From: DASXKD01 sp963806145
Lineage (GTDB): Bacteria; Actinomycetota; Actinomycetes; Streptosporangiales; Streptosporangiaceae
Length of the DNA: 64,000 nucleotides
Assembly (NCBI GenBank): GCA_963806145.1
Contig: CAWDXD010000036.1
Location: 1 to 64,000, forward strand
Reading direction: 5' to 3'
Shown here: positions 26,535 through 35,928 of the stretch, piece by piece
How positions within the stretch are numbered: the stretch's first letter is position 1
Layout: the number at the start of each line of letters is the position of its first letter
The notes under the pieces: generated by a model
What the model saw: the letters and a program-made list of their open reading frames with translations, nothing else
What the model was told of the DNA's origin: nothing
Databases searched by the model: none
Translations under genes and position numbers: made by a program

Positions 26535-26854
26535 CCCCGGCCGGGCTCATCACCAGCACCCCGGCGCGCAGAGCGGCAGTTGAATGCGCGCGGAAACTGC
26601 CAGCGGACCGCGCCCCGATAGTCGGCGGCACCTGAGGCGGACGAGCTGCGTGCATGATTATTCATGCCTCACCAGTGGCGACAACACGCGCATCTGCCGC
26701 GAGGGGCCTTGCGCTGGGCGTGGGGGTCAGGCGCTGCCCATGTCTATTCAGTTGGCCGTCGCCGGGCCTTTCGACCGCTGCGCTGGCTACCTGCTGGTGG
26801 TGGGAGCAGCGCAAGTCGCTTGCCGGTGTGGCCGGCCTGGGATTGGGTTGAGCC
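26535..26854. other. Intergenic region, nothing supported
   Basis: 320 bases. Frames on both strands are open because of GC bias, but none has a credible start or recognisable motif. Confidence 0.4.
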
Positions 26855-27394
26855 ATGAGCGACATGTGGACCGCCTCCCAGGATGACCCCAGGTCGTATG
26901 GCAACCCCGCCGGTGAAAAGGCGACCTACCGGGAGTATCTAGGCAACTACCGTCTGACCATCGGGATGAAGTGCGAGGGACTAGACGCCGGCCAGCTTGC
27001 CCGCCGCTCGGTGCCGCCCAGCACCATGAGCCTGCTGGGACTGGTCCGGCACCTGGCCCAGGTGGAGAACCACTGGTTCCAGCGCGTGCTGCAAGGGCGG
27101 GCCGGCGCGCCGCGCCTTTACCAGCACCCAGACGACCCGGACTGGGACTTCACAGGCGCGGCCCCTGACAGTGGCGTGGTCACCGACGCCTTCACAACCT
27201 GGAAGGCCGAGATTGCCCGGGCTGACGAATGGCTCGACGCGTTGGAAGAGACCGGCCTGGGACGTGAGGTGCCGCACGGCGATGGCACTGTCGCCACGCG
27301 GGACGTGCTTGTCCACCTGATCGAGGAGTACGCCCGGCACGCTGGCCACGCCGACCTGCTGCGCGAGTGCATCGACGGGCGCACCGGGCAATGA
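26855..27394 (+). CDS. DinB/DUF664 family protein
   Basis: 179 residues. The DinB four-helix bundle is clear: KATYREYLGNYRLTIGMKCE, MSLLGLVRHLAQVENHWFQR (first histidine ligand, about residue 67), and DVLVHLIEEYARHAGHADLL, carrying the second and third ligands. The tail LRECIDGRTGQ is the normal end of DUF664 proteins. Members are mono-metal thiol-dependent enzymes or stress-induced proteins in mycothiol/bacillithiol organisms. The ribosome site is weak (GGGTTGAG). Single gene. Confidence 0.9.
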   Translation: MSDMWTASQDDPRSYGNPAGEKATYREYLGNYRLTIGMKCEGLDAGQLARRSVPPSTMSLLGLVRHLAQVENHWFQRVLQGRAGAPRLYQHPDDPDWDFTGAAPDSGVVTDAFTTWKAEIARADEWLDALEETGLGREVPHGDGTVATRDVLVHLIEEYARHAGHADLLRECIDGRTGQ

Positions 27395-27704
27395 CCGGCC
27401 TGCCCGATGGCAGCACAGCCCGGCGGCAAGCACCGGGCCAAGCGGCCACCCCGGCAGGCGTCTATCCCACAGCACCTGCATCGGTCATACGCCTCGCCAC
27501 GGCACCTGGCAGGGCACATGCCATGAAAGAGCCACGCCCGGGCAACCAGGCGGCCAGCCGCAAGGAGAGCGCCCAGCCAGGCACCTCACCCGAGCCTGCG
27601 CCGGCCCACGCGGTCTGAAAGACATAAGTAGCCGCCGTGCGCGCGTTGGTGGATCGAAGTCTGAAGCAGAGTTGCACATCGACGCCGAGAGCGTCGACGC
27701 GGGC
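27395..27704. other. Intergenic region, nothing supported
   Basis: 310 bases without a supported gene or clear signal. It separates the DinB-like gene from the SRPBCC remnant on the other strand. Confidence 0.4.
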
Positions 27705-27915
27705 CTAGCGAGAAGGATCGGCGGATTCGGCGATCGCCTTGATTCTTCCCAGGGTGACGCGCATGCCGTTCAGGTTGGTGCGGCGGCGCGCGGGCCCGGC
27801 GAGGATCCAGTACAGGCGTATCGGCAGCGTGTCTGCCAGCTCAAACGACTCGGTCACGTCAGTGCCGCTCGCGCTGGCCGCTAGCTGGTAGCGCCAGCTG
27901 AACGACGCCCGGGGC
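27705..27915 (-). pseudogene. SRPBCC (polyketide cyclase/START-like) C-terminal remnant
   Basis: The minus strand reads RPRASFSWRYQLAASASGTD, VTESFELADTLPIRLYWILA, and NLNGMRVTLGRIKAIAES before a stop at 27705. This is the final strand-helix unit of SRPBCC proteins (pattern SRWRYEL-x-GGT-x-VTESYE and MR-x-TLERLK). No N-terminal half is present; the upstream DNA belongs to the dehydrogenase gene. Confidence 0.6.
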
Positions 27916-27976
27916 CGGTCAGGTACGCCAGAACAAATTGCAGCTGGAGCCAGCGGCGAAGAGGCCGGGTGGGACG

Positions 27977-28932
27977 CTAGACCGCCAGGATGAACTTGCC
28001 CACTGCGGCGCGGCGCTCGAATACCCGGTGGGCCTGCGCGGCCTGTTCCAGCGGGAAGACTTCGGTCACATGCACGTCGATGGCGCCCGAGGAGACCAGC
28101 CCGGCAGCTTCCAGCAGTGACGGCCTGACCAGGCTGCGGTCGCGCAGCGGAAGCTGGCCGCCGGAGAACCCGAGGTAACCGACGCAACGGGCCCGCATCC
28201 AGGCGGCGGCGGGCACCACCTCGCTCTCGCGGGAGATGTTGCTGTAGGTGACCAGCCGCCCGAACGGTGCGAGCAGTTCGAAGGACCTCGCCCGCACCTG
28301 GCCGCCCACCGGGTCGAGCACGACGTCCACCCCCCGCCCCGTCGTGGCCGCCAGAACGCCCTCGGCGAAGTCGGTGTACCCGAACACGTGGCCGTAGCCA
28401 TAGCCGCGGGCGAACTCGGCCTTGGCCGGGCTGGAGGCAGTGCCAAGCAGCGGCGCAGCCGTGGCGGGCCAGTTGCCCGTGACCGTGCCCACCCGGCCGC
28501 GCCGTGCAACAGCACCGTCTCCTCCGGCAGCACCCTGGCCACCCGCCGCAGCAGCATCAGCGCCAGCGGGACGGTCACGAACATGCCACCGGCCTCCGGG
28601 CGCGGCCAGGCCGGCAGCGGGACGGTCAGGTCCGCGGCGGCGCTCACCACCTCGGCGTACCCGTGGCCGCGGGTGAGGGCGGCCACCGGCTGCCCGGGAC
28701 GAAGGCCAGTCACCCCGCTCCCGGCTCGGCGAACCGTGCCCGCAACCTCCACGCCGGGCACGAACGGCACCACGCCCAGTCCATCGCCGATCCGGTTCCG
28801 GACGTCGGTGAAGTTGACCCCGGCAAATCGCACGGTGACCGTGACCTCACCCGGGCCCGGTTCCGGTTCTGGCAGGTCCGCCAGGGTCAGCATCTCCGGG
28901 CCGCCGTATTCGGCTACCACCACTGCCCGCAA
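27977..28932 (-). pseudogene. Zinc-binding-type quinone oxidoreductase, single frameshift
   Basis: A full medium-chain dehydrogenase can be read across two frames. It starts at TTG 28932 (AAGGGAG 6 bases upstream): RAVVVAEYGGPEMLTLADLP, RFAGVNFTDVRNRIGDGLGV, VPGVEVAGTVRRAGSGVTGL to ETVLLHGAAG. Near 28490 the frame changes within the nucleotide-binding loop and continues as TVTGNWPATAAPLLGTASS, GVDVVLDPVGGQVRARSFEL and QAHRVFERRAAVGKFILAV. Intact, it would be about 318 residues, an NADPH:quinone oxidoreductase-like enzyme. One base is missing in a G-rich context (CCGGGTGGG), so decay or assembly error are both possible. Confidence 0.75.
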
Positions 28933-29258
28933 TGGGACTCCCTTCACCCCACACCGCCACCCACCGATGATCATGTAGTGGCAACTGCACCGGCAATGGT
29001 GTGCATTATGCCGGCCTGGGTGCAGAAGGCGCGCCCGGCTCGCGCTCCGCAGTGGTGATTCTCAGGCATCCCGGGGTGTCCCGCATCGTGATGCTGACCG
29101 AGCCCTCCACCGGCCGCCGCTGCGGAGGATCCAGTGCCAGGTGTCGGCGACGTAGCGGCACGCAGGACGCCGGACGCGCCGTTCGCCGCGTCAACGCATG
29201 GATTGCGGGGTGCTTGACCGCCTGGCGAATCTTGCACCAGGCAAATTCGTTCGCTGGC

Positions 29259-29552
29259 TCAGCTGGTCAGCCTTGCCGGCAGCAGGCCCGCCGCGGTGAT
29301 CCTGAACCCTGGTACGGCTAGGTGCTCGGCCAGCAGTACTTGCAGCGCGGCCAGGCCGAGCACGACCGAGGCGAGCAGCGACTTCAGCTTGACCGCGGCC
29401 AGCCCGGTCTGCCCGAACAGGCTGAAGGTGTAATCGGGGGCGTGCAGCCGCCCGGCCACATATAGCGCGCCGGTCACGGCGGTGGCGAGCAGGCCGATGC
29501 CGGCCAGCCGTACCGCTACGGACCGCCGGCCGGCCGCGCCGGGTGCGGTCAT
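29259..29552 (-). pseudogene. Truncated DUF6529-like membrane protein
   Basis: 97 residues. The N-terminal part, SVAVRLAGIGLLATAVTGAL, then FSLFGQTGLAAVKLKSLLAS and VVLGLAALQVLLAEHLAVPG, resembles DUF6529-type multi-helix proteins, which continue for about 90 more residues with three further helices. Here the protein ends soon after helix 2 (RITAAGLLPARLTS), suggesting 3' truncation. The next gene upstream on this strand is a COG4315-type lipoprotein, which often accompanies such membrane proteins. A genuine short form cannot be excluded. Confidence 0.5.
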
Positions 29553-29640
29553 CCCGTCCTCCTGGACGTGTTCCTGTTACCGGCAGATGTGCGGCAGACC
29601 CCTGGGATGGGCCATGCGTGCATGACTGCCGCCCTGGGTG

Positions 29641-30105
29641 TCAGGCGGTGACTTCGTGCCATACCCCGCCGGAGAGGTTCAGGCCGTTGCCCTTGGCTTG
29701 CCCGGGTGCGGTGTCAGCGACGTAGGTGTAGAGCGGGTGCCCGTTGTAGGTGGCCTGTACCGAGCCGTCAGAGCGCTTGATGGTGGCGAGCTTGCCGGTG
29801 ACGCCCGCGCCAGCGGTGGCCGGTCCCTTCACCGGCGGCCAGTACGTGATGCATGAGCCGTTGCACTTTGAGGTGGTCGGGGTGTCGGGGGCGAACCAGT
29901 ACAAGGTGAAGCCCTTAGCGTTGGTGAGCACGGTGACGCCGCCGATCGTGGCGGTCTTCAGCGTGCTGCTGCTGGCCGCTGCTGGCGCGCTGGAGGCCGG
30001 TGCGGCGGCGCTGGAGGTGCCTGAGCTGGTTGAGCTTGTGGAGCTGCCGCAGGCAGTGATCATAAGTGCGGCCAGCCCGGCCGACGCTAGCCATCTCTTG
30101 TTCAT
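29641..30105 (-). CDS. COG4315-type secreted repeat lipoprotein
   Basis: 154 residues. A lipoprotein signal peptide (LAALMITACGSS) leads to a Ser/Thr/Ala-rich linker (residues 21-48). Two family repeats follow: TNAKGFTLYWFAPDTPTTSK, with CNGSCITYWPPVKGP, then YNGHPLYTYVADTAPGQAKG, and a C-terminal GGVWHEVTA. The Y-x-[FWY]-x2-D pattern is typical of COG4315 repeats, proposed to bind metals or haem at the cell surface. It is followed by a truncated DUF6529-like gene on the same strand, probably once one operon. Confidence 0.85.
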   Translation of the reverse strand: MNKRWLASAGLAALMITACGSSTSSTSSGTSSAAAPASSAPAAASSSTLKTATIGGVTVLTNAKGFTLYWFAPDTPTTSKCNGSCITYWPPVKGPATAGAGVTGKLATIKRSDGSVQATYNGHPLYTYVADTAPGQAKGNGLNLSGGVWHEVTA

Positions 30106-30399
30106 CCCATGTCCCCGTTCAGATAAGAGGCCGGTTACCTAACCTTGATCAGCGTAGCTGCCGGGCGGTTTCATTTACCGATCTGACCAGGTCATCAGTC
30201 GGCTCAAGGCGAGCCGCCAGGCCGGGTTATCTACGCCGATGACCGGGGCAACGGCCGGACACGGCCTCGTGCCGACCCCTCCGGAATCTCTGCGCCAGCA
30301 AGGTCTGCGTTAGGCACGCCGCGTCGGCGAGGTAACCGGCGGCCAGTGCGGCTCGTGGATGCTGGGCGGGCACGTCGTGATCGCCCGCAGGCACGAGGC

Positions 30400-30575
30400 G
30401 GCTCGCACGGCCGCAGCTGGAAGCGGCAATACCCGCTTCCCCGGCCGCAGGAGAAAGAGTGGATCGCCGACGGCATGACGGCGATCGAGCAGGCCACCGG
30501 CACCCGCCCGGCCGGGTGCAGCAACTACTGGATCCGGCCCGGCGTGAACACCCGGGAGATCCTAGGGTCCTTGCA
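30400..30575 (+). pseudogene. Polysaccharide deacetylase (allantoinase-like) remnant
   Basis: The plus strand reads HGRSWKRQYPLPRPQEKEWI, then ADGMTAIEQATGTRPAGCSN, then YWIRPGVNTREILGSL, which matches the middle of PuuE-type polysaccharide deacetylases (histidine-glycine metal site, helix, then PxG-x-RPG-x-NT-x-EIL). Neither an N-terminal domain nor the remaining C-terminal strands are present. Confidence 0.5.
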
Positions 30576-30629
30576 TGCCCGACCAGTTGCGCGGAGCCGA
30601 TCGACGGCAGCGCGACGTTCACCACGGGG

Positions 30630-30758
30630 ATGAGCTTGGCTGTCCGAAACGCGCTCAGCGGACTCGGCGCTTTGAGCCTGGGATTGTTGTGTGCCATTCT
30701 GGCGACGGGTCGCCCGCCTGGGACGGCCCCCGGTGGGGCGGGCATCGTTCCCGGTTAA
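30630..30758 (+). CDS. Possible small single-helix membrane peptide
   Basis: A 42-codon frame with ATG after ACGGGG: SLAVRNALSGLGALSLGLLC continues with AILATGRPPG, one hydrophobic helix and a polar tail. It fits small actinomycete membrane peptides but could be a chance frame, since it lies in a gene-decay zone. No family is recognised. Confidence 0.3.
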   Translation: MSLAVRNALSGLGALSLGLLCAILATGRPPGTAPGGAGIVPG

Positions 30759-30785
30759 GAACACGAGGCTTTCAGGAAGCCACTT

Positions 30786-31024
30786 GTGTCCCTCGTGGTA
30801 CAGGTCACCGGTTCGGCCCTCATCGTCGCCGCGTTTGCTCCAGCCAGGCCGGCGGGATCGGCAGGTCGTTGCGCCTCTACCTGGCTGCCAGCGTCATAGG
30901 GCTCGCTTGTCCTCGCCGCTGGCGCGTTGCTGAGTTCGCCGATGGGTTTCTCGCCCTGGAGGGCGTCTGGTGCGCCGTGTCGTTCTTCAGCCTGCAAGGC
31001 ATTTCGTGGCTCGGGGCAGCCTGA
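30786..31024 (+). pseudogene. CBU_0592-type small membrane protein, frameshifted
   Basis: From GTG 30786: SLVVQVTGSALIVAAFAPAR. In another frame it continues GGIGRSLRLYLAASVIGL, and GFLALEGVWCAVSFFSLQG then leads to the stop at 31024. The order of motifs (LVQ-x-GA-x-LI-x-AF, SR-x-YLA-x-N-x-VG and F-x-LEGVW-x-LVS-x2-L) fits the CBU_0592 family of ~85-residue membrane proteins. At least one frame change, and a TAG in the original frame, indicate an inactivated gene. Confidence 0.5.
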
Positions 31025-31096
31025 GCGTGATGGATCGAGCGATTCGTCTGGGGTCAGCACCCGCCCTGGTGCTGGCCGGGCGGCGAAAGGGTGACG

Positions 31097-32242
31097 ATGG
31101 ATTCATTGATCGATCCACGGGAGTACGCCGCTCTCTCCGAATGCACCTACCTGAACCAGGCCTCGCTCGGGCTGATACCCCGTGCGTCGCTAGAGGCAAG
31201 CGTCCGGTTCCTGAAGGACGTCGCGCAGCACGGCAACCTACGCCTCTCGGACCAGGCCGAGGCGGAGGTTCTCGACACGCTGCGCACGGCCGCCGCCGGA
31301 TTGCTCGGCGCTCCGTTGGCGTCGGTCGCGGTGGTGGGCGGAGCGAGTGAAGGTCTGAGCCAGCTTGCGGCGATACTGTCCGGCCCGGACGGCGAGGTCA
31401 TCTTGGTGCCGAGCGACTTTCCGAGCGTCACGTACCCGTGGCTGGCGGCTCGTGAGCGCTCTGGCATGCGGATCCGCTGGGTTCCCGACCGTGCGCATGA
31501 CGACCTGACGCTTTCGCTGGTCGATGCCATCGATGAACGGACGACGGTCGTGTGCGCCAGCGCGGTTCAGTACGCCACCGGCAGCCTGATCGACGTCGCA
31601 GACCTAGTGGCAGGGGCCCGGAGGGCTGGCGCCCGGGTCGTAGTTGACGTCACGCAGATGGCCGGCGCGGTCCCCGTCACCATGGCCGGATGGGGCGCAG
31701 ACGCGCTGGTGTGCAGCGGGTACAAGTGGCTGTCGGCCCCGGGCGGCGTCGCGCTGCTTGCCGTAGCCGAGGACCTTGCGGCCGCCATCCCCCCGATGGT
31801 CGGATGGAAAGGCAGTCCCGCACCATTCGACTTCAGGCCGCAGGAACTCTTGCTGGCTCCGGACGCCCGGCGATTCGAGCTGTCGACCATGTCCTACAGC
31901 GCTGCCGTCGGGCTGCTCGCGTCCATCAAGCTGCTGACCGGGATCGGGCTGACGTCGATACGCGAGCACGCTGGCCGGCTGGCAGCGGAGCTGGTCGAGC
32001 AGACTGCCCCACTGGGCTGGACGCCGTACCGGGCACTGGCTGACCGTTCCGCGAGCGGGCACATCGTCTCGCTCAGGCACCCCACCGCTGTGTTCGAGGA
32101 GGTCCAGGCCGCGCTGGCCAGAGAGCACCGGATCCACACCAGCTCTCGCGGGGGCGGCATCCGCGTATCGCTCCACGCCTACAACTGCGGTGACGACGTC
32201 CTCGCCCTGTCCGACGCGCTGGCATCAATCGGCCCGTGCTAG
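31097..32242 (+). CDS. Class-V aminotransferase family protein
   Basis: 381 residues. ATG 31097 is preceded by AAAGGGTGA at a good distance; the GTG two codons upstream is less likely. PLP-enzyme motifs: CTYLNQASLGLIPRASLEAS at the N-terminus, VVGGASEGLSQLAAIL, VVVDVTQMAGAVPVTMAGWG with cofactor Asp and Gln, and the Schiff-base lysine in CSGYKWLSAPGG. The C-terminal strand GGGIRVSLHAYNCGDDVLAL is normal. It is related to cysteine desulfurase-like enzymes and distantly to the aminotransferase at 6.6 kb. No Fe-S or cofactor genes surround it, so its substrate is unclear. It stands alone. Confidence 0.88.
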   Translation: MDSLIDPREYAALSECTYLNQASLGLIPRASLEASVRFLKDVAQHGNLRLSDQAEAEVLDTLRTAAAGLLGAPLASVAVVGGASEGLSQLAAILSGPDGEVILVPSDFPSVTYPWLAARERSGMRIRWVPDRAHDDLTLSLVDAIDERTTVVCASAVQYATGSLIDVADLVAGARRAGARVVVDVTQMAGAVPVTMAGWGADALVCSGYKWLSAPGGVALLAVAEDLAAAIPPMVGWKGSPAPFDFRPQELLLAPDARRFELSTMSYSAAVGLLASIKLLTGIGLTSIREHAGRLAAELVEQTAPLGWTPYRALADRSASGHIVSLRHPTAVFEEVQAALAREHRIHTSSRGGGIRVSLHAYNCGDDVLALSDALASIGPC

Positions 32243-32474
32243 TGGGCCCGCCTTGGCGCCATCGTGATGTGCGCCTCGACCGCCCATCCGTGCCGAGCAC
32301 GCTCCAGAGATGCCGTTCTGCGCTGCCGTCACTGGCCACGGCGCCCGGATCGCCAACGATGACTGCTCATATATGGGCAGGTCGCAGCGGATTGCGCTTG
32401 CGGGCAGTTCGCCTGCCTGGGGCCAGCGACTAGGCCGAGCCGGACGGCTGCCGTGTGCTCGATGACCCCGCGGC

Positions 32475-32802
32475 CGACGGCCGGGCACACCCGCGGCGGC
32501 CGCGGCACTGCCACCGGCAATGCGCCCGGCCCCAAAGAAGACCTGGGGGACGCTCCCAAGGCGCCAGCCGTTGTGCGGTTCTATCTCCTGGGTGCACAGT
32601 AGCAGCGGGCTGGCGTAGGTCGGCAGCTTCTCGTACAGCGCCCTGGGGCGCGGCTCGCCTCCCCGATCTCGGTGAGCGCGGAGCCGCGCGCGTTGTAGAC
32701 GGTGACCTGGAAGCCTTCCTCCTGGAGGAACCAGGCCACGCGGAGCCCGACGACGCCGGGGCCGACGATCGCGGCCCGGCCGCCCGGCCGGCTTGCCGTC
32801 AT
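32475..32802 (-). pseudogene. FAD-dependent oxidoreductase (amino-acid oxidase-like), decayed
   Basis: The ATG at 32802 overlaps the permease stop (ATGA). The first 40 codons are an intact Rossmann N-terminus, RAAIVGPGVVGLRVAWFLQE then EGFQVTVYNARG, typical of DadA/DAO oxidoreductases. Soon after the frame is lost; another frame contains YEKLPTYASPLLLCTQE, but the remaining ~300 residues are absent. The 4-base overlap shows that an oxidase was once translated with the permease, so the pair probably took up and oxidised an amino acid or amine. Confidence 0.6.
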
Positions 32803-34256
32803 GGCTCCGTCGTGCCGCCAGTTGCCGTCGGCTCGACATCGGGCACCGCGCCGGAGACCGTCCAGTACCTGCCCGGGCGGGGACGGACGAACAGGAAGTA
32901 GTACAGCAGCGCGGCCGCGAAAATGCCCGCGCAGAGCCAGAGGTCAGAGCTCTTCTGTTTGGTCAGCGCGACCACCACGCCGGCCAGGGCGATGACCGGC
33001 GGCACCGGCCAGAGCGGCATCTTCGACGGCCGCTCCAGGTGCTTCTGGGTGATCCGGCTGACCAGGGCGGAGACCGCGATCAGCCCGTACAGGACCACGA
33101 TCAGCACGGCGGTGAAGGTGACCACCGCTATCAGCGAGGACTGGAAGCAGAGGATGGACGCCAGCACGCCCACGATCAGCGTGGCGACCCACGGTGCTCC
33201 GCGCCGCGGCTCCACCTTGGCGATCCACGAGCTGACCGGCTCGGGCCAGGCTTTGTCCCGCCCGCTGGCCCACACGATCCTGGAGAACTGCAAGGTGATG
33301 GCCACGGATGCGTTGAAGATCGCGATCAGGGCGCCGTAGGTGACGATGGTGAGGAAGGTATTGCCGAACGCCTCACCACCGACCTCGGTGACCGGCGTCG
33401 CGGAGTGGAGGAACGCCGGCAGGTTGTGGGCGCCGAAGACGATCGCGATGAAGGGGACAAGCTCGAAGAAGATCCCGATGGCCGCGGCTGTCACCACCGC
33501 GCGCCCGACTTCCGCCCTTGAGCCCAGGACCTCCTCGGCGAAGTTGATCCCGCTGTCGTACCCGTTTACTGAGAACAATGCCGTGGCCAGAGCCGTAATT
33601 ATGAGGCTCGCGCCGATGGCCGACACCGCGCTGGTGCCGCTCGCGGCGACGGGATGGGTGAGGATCGACAGCGGCTGTTGCAGGTGCGTGAATCCGGCCA
33701 CCGCGAGTGCTCCCACGACGATCAGCTCGAGCGCCAGGCAGATCCCGGTGAACCAGGCATTGAACTTGATCTTCAGCAGTGCCACCAGGGTGACCAGGAT
33801 CATCCCGAAACCCGAGGCGAGCCTGGTCGGGATGCTCGAGTTGAGCGCGTGCACGTAGGTGCCGATGCCGATGGCCACGCTGGCGGGCAGGAAGATGGCC
33901 TGGCCTATGTAGTCCACCATGGCCACGAACCCGGTGGCCCGGCCGAGCACCCGGGTGACGATCGAGAACAGGCCGCCCGCCAGCGGGAACATCGAGCCGA
34001 GTTCGCCCATGCAGAACGCTACGTTCAAGGCGATGAAGCACCCGATGAGGTAGGCCCAGATCGAGCCGGTGCCCGCGACGGCGATGACGGCCGTCCCCAC
34101 GACGAGCAGGGAAGCCGTCGGCGTGATGTCGGACAGGATCAGGGCCAGGTGCCCGAGGGTGTTGACCACTCGCTTGAGCTCCTGCCGGTACCCCAGCGAC
34201 TCCAGGGACTGCTGTGAACTGGACTCGGCGGCCACCACCTGCTGTGCGTCTGACAC
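32799..34256 (-). CDS. APC-superfamily amino acid permease
   Basis: 485 residues with about 12 transmembrane helices. The APC signature region LALILSDITPTASLLVVGTA and FCMGELGSMFPLAGGLFSIV (helices 1-2, substrate site) is present, as are LIITALATALFSVNGYDSG, FNASVAITLQFSRIVWASG and the later VLIVVLYGLIAVSALVSRIT. The family imports amino acids or polyamines by proton symport. It is divergent from the M55 peptidase gene with a 94-base shared region, and translationally coupled to a broken FAD oxidase. The set suggests uptake and breakdown of (D-)amino acids or small peptides, presumably under the XRE-cupin regulator (inference). Confidence 0.9.
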   Translation of the reverse strand: MSDAQQVVAAESSSQQSLESLGYRQELKRVVNTLGHLALILSDITPTASLLVVGTAVIAVAGTGSIWAYLIGCFIALNVAFCMGELGSMFPLAGGLFSIVTRVLGRATGFVAMVDYIGQAIFLPASVAIGIGTYVHALNSSIPTRLASGFGMILVTLVALLKIKFNAWFTGICLALELIVVGALAVAGFTHLQQPLSILTHPVAASGTSAVSAIGASLIITALATALFSVNGYDSGINFAEEVLGSRAEVGRAVVTAAAIGIFFELVPFIAIVFGAHNLPAFLHSATPVTEVGGEAFGNTFLTIVTYGALIAIFNASVAITLQFSRIVWASGRDKAWPEPVSSWIAKVEPRRGAPWVATLIVGVLASILCFQSSLIAVVTFTAVLIVVLYGLIAVSALVSRITQKHLERPSKMPLWPVPPVIALAGVVVALTKQKSSDLWLCAGIFAAALLYYFLFVRPRPGRYWTVSGAVPDVEPTATGGTTEP

Positions 34257-34350
34257 CGCGTCTCCCGACCCTCGTATGGGAAAGCAGAGCTAATGGGGCG
34301 TAAGCTACACCTACGATTGATGCTGGTCAATGGCCGATCAGGAGGCACGC

Positions 34351-35190
34351 GTGAAGGTATTCATCTCGGTTGACATGGAGGGCGTATCGGGGATCACCGA
34401 CCCCGAGGATGTGCTGCCGGGCGGGGCGGATTATCAGCGGGGCCGGGTCTTCATGACCGGCGACGCGAACGCGGCGATCGTCGGCGCCTATGACGGCGGG
34501 GCGGACGAGGTGCTGGTGAACGACTCGCACTGGATCATGCGCAACCTGCTCCTGGAGCAACTGGACCCGCGAGCCCGCACGATCAAGGGCTTCCACAAAT
34601 CCCTGTGCATGGTCCAGGGACTCGGCCCCTCGTTCGACGGCGCGGTCTTCGTCGGGTATCACTCCTGCGCCGGGACCGAGGGCGGGGTGCTCAACCACAC
34701 CCTCCTCGGCAAGGAGATCCAGAACGTCTACCTCAACGGCGAGCCCACCGGCGAGACCCGGCTGAACGCCGCCTACGCCGGGCATTTCGGGGTGCCGGTC
34801 CTGCTCGTGGCCGGCGACGCCGCGGTCTGCGAGGAGGCCCGGCGGGTGCTCGGGGACGTGGAGACGGTCGCGGTCAAGGACGGGATCGACAAGTTCACGG
34901 CCAACTGCCTGCACCCGCAAGTGGCGCAGGAGCGGATCCGGGAGGCCACCGCGCGCGCCCTGGCCGGCCGCGACCGGTTCCGCCCCTACCGGCTCGACCC
35001 GCCCTACGCGATCGGGATCGAGTGGAACTCCACCACGATCGCGGCCACGTGCGCCCTCATCCCCGGGGTCCGGCTGACCGCGCCGCGGTCGGTCGAGTAC
35101 ACGACGCAGGACTACCCGGAGGCCATGCGCGTCCTGGTCGCGATGCTCCTGCTGGGCCTGCAGGTGGGCCAGAAGGCGATCTATGGCTAA
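34351..35190 (+). CDS. M55 family metallopeptidase (D-aminopeptidase, DppA-like)
   Basis: 279 residues. The GTG at 34351 is chosen because AGGAGG lies 5 bases upstream and the conserved N-terminus VKVFISVDMEGVSGI starts there. Zinc ligands of the M55 fold are visible: Asp and Glu in SVDMEG, His in NDSHWIMRN, His in VGYHSCAG and Glu in GETRLNA. DppA enzymes hydrolyse D-Ala-D-Ala and similar D-dipeptides. The gene is divergent from an amino-acid permease and overlaps a XRE-cupin regulator gene by 8 bases. Together they form a likely D-peptide or D-amino acid utilisation locus. Confidence 0.92.
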   Translation: MKVFISVDMEGVSGITDPEDVLPGGADYQRGRVFMTGDANAAIVGAYDGGADEVLVNDSHWIMRNLLLEQLDPRARTIKGFHKSLCMVQGLGPSFDGAVFVGYHSCAGTEGGVLNHTLLGKEIQNVYLNGEPTGETRLNAAYAGHFGVPVLLVAGDAAVCEEARRVLGDVETVAVKDGIDKFTANCLHPQVAQERIREATARALAGRDRFRPYRLDPPYAIGIEWNSTTIAATCALIPGVRLTAPRSVEYTTQDYPEAMRVLVAMLLLGLQVGQKAIYG

Positions 35191-35794
35191 CGCGCCGCTA
35201 CCCGCCGCGCCCGGCTCGCCAGACCCCGGCCCGGCGGAGGCCGAGGCCCCGGCCGACCCGGGCGCCGCGGTGCGGGCGCTGCGCGAGCAGCGGGGGCTGA
35301 CGATCGCCTCGCTGGCCCGGCAGGTCGGTATCAGCGCGGCGGCGATCAGCCAGATCGAGTCGGGCGCCGTGCAGCCCTCGGTGATGACGCTCCGCAAGCT
35401 CGCCGCCGCCCTCGCGGTGCCGGTCTTCCGGTTCTTCCTGGCCGCCGACAACGCGGCCGCGAGCGTCGTCCGCCGCAGCGAGCGCAAGACCCTCGGGCTG
35501 GCGCGGACGGAGGCGCACTACGAACTGCTGACACCGTCGCTGCAGGGCCAGCTGGAGGTCATGGCGATCAGCATGGACCCCGGCCAAGCGTCGGCACCCG
35601 AGCAGATCAGCCACCCCGGAGAGGAGTGCCTGGTGATCATCTCCGGGCACGGCGAGCTGGACCTCGGCGACGACGTCATCGACCTGCAAACCGGCGACGC
35701 CGCGACCTTCCAAGGCAGCATCCCCCACCGGCTCCGCAACCCCGGCCACCGCCCGCTGACAGCAATCTCCGCGATCACCCCTCCATCGTTCTAA
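35183..35794 (+). CDS. XRE-cupin transcriptional regulator
   Basis: 203 residues overlapping the M55 gene end. After a Pro/Ala-rich leader, an XRE helix-turn-helix occupies 28-82 (VRALREQRGLTIASLARQVG, then ISAAAISQIESGAVQPSVMT). The C-terminal cupin_2 barrel spans about 125-195 (HPGEECLVIISGHGELDLGD, DAATFQGSIPHRLRNPG). PuuR-type regulators of this layout sense amines or amino acids and control neighbouring catabolic genes; here the M55 peptidase and the divergent permease are the obvious targets. No operator could be identified by eye in the 94-base divergent region. Confidence 0.92.
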   Translation: MANAPLPAAPGSPDPGPAEAEAPADPGAAVRALREQRGLTIASLARQVGISAAAISQIESGAVQPSVMTLRKLAAALAVPVFRFFLAADNAAASVVRRSERKTLGLARTEAHYELLTPSLQGQLEVMAISMDPGQASAPEQISHPGEECLVIISGHGELDLGDDVIDLQTGDAATFQGSIPHRLRNPGHRPLTAISAITPPSF

Positions 35795-35928
35795 AAGCTG
35801 GGTACAGCAGTGCCAACCGCCTTGCCAGCGCCGCGCCATCAGGTGGTACCGCACAAGCTGCCCAAAGCGGGTGTTCCCGCTCGCGGGCCGCGCGATGCCC
35901 GCAACGAGCTACCGGGTACATGCGCAAG

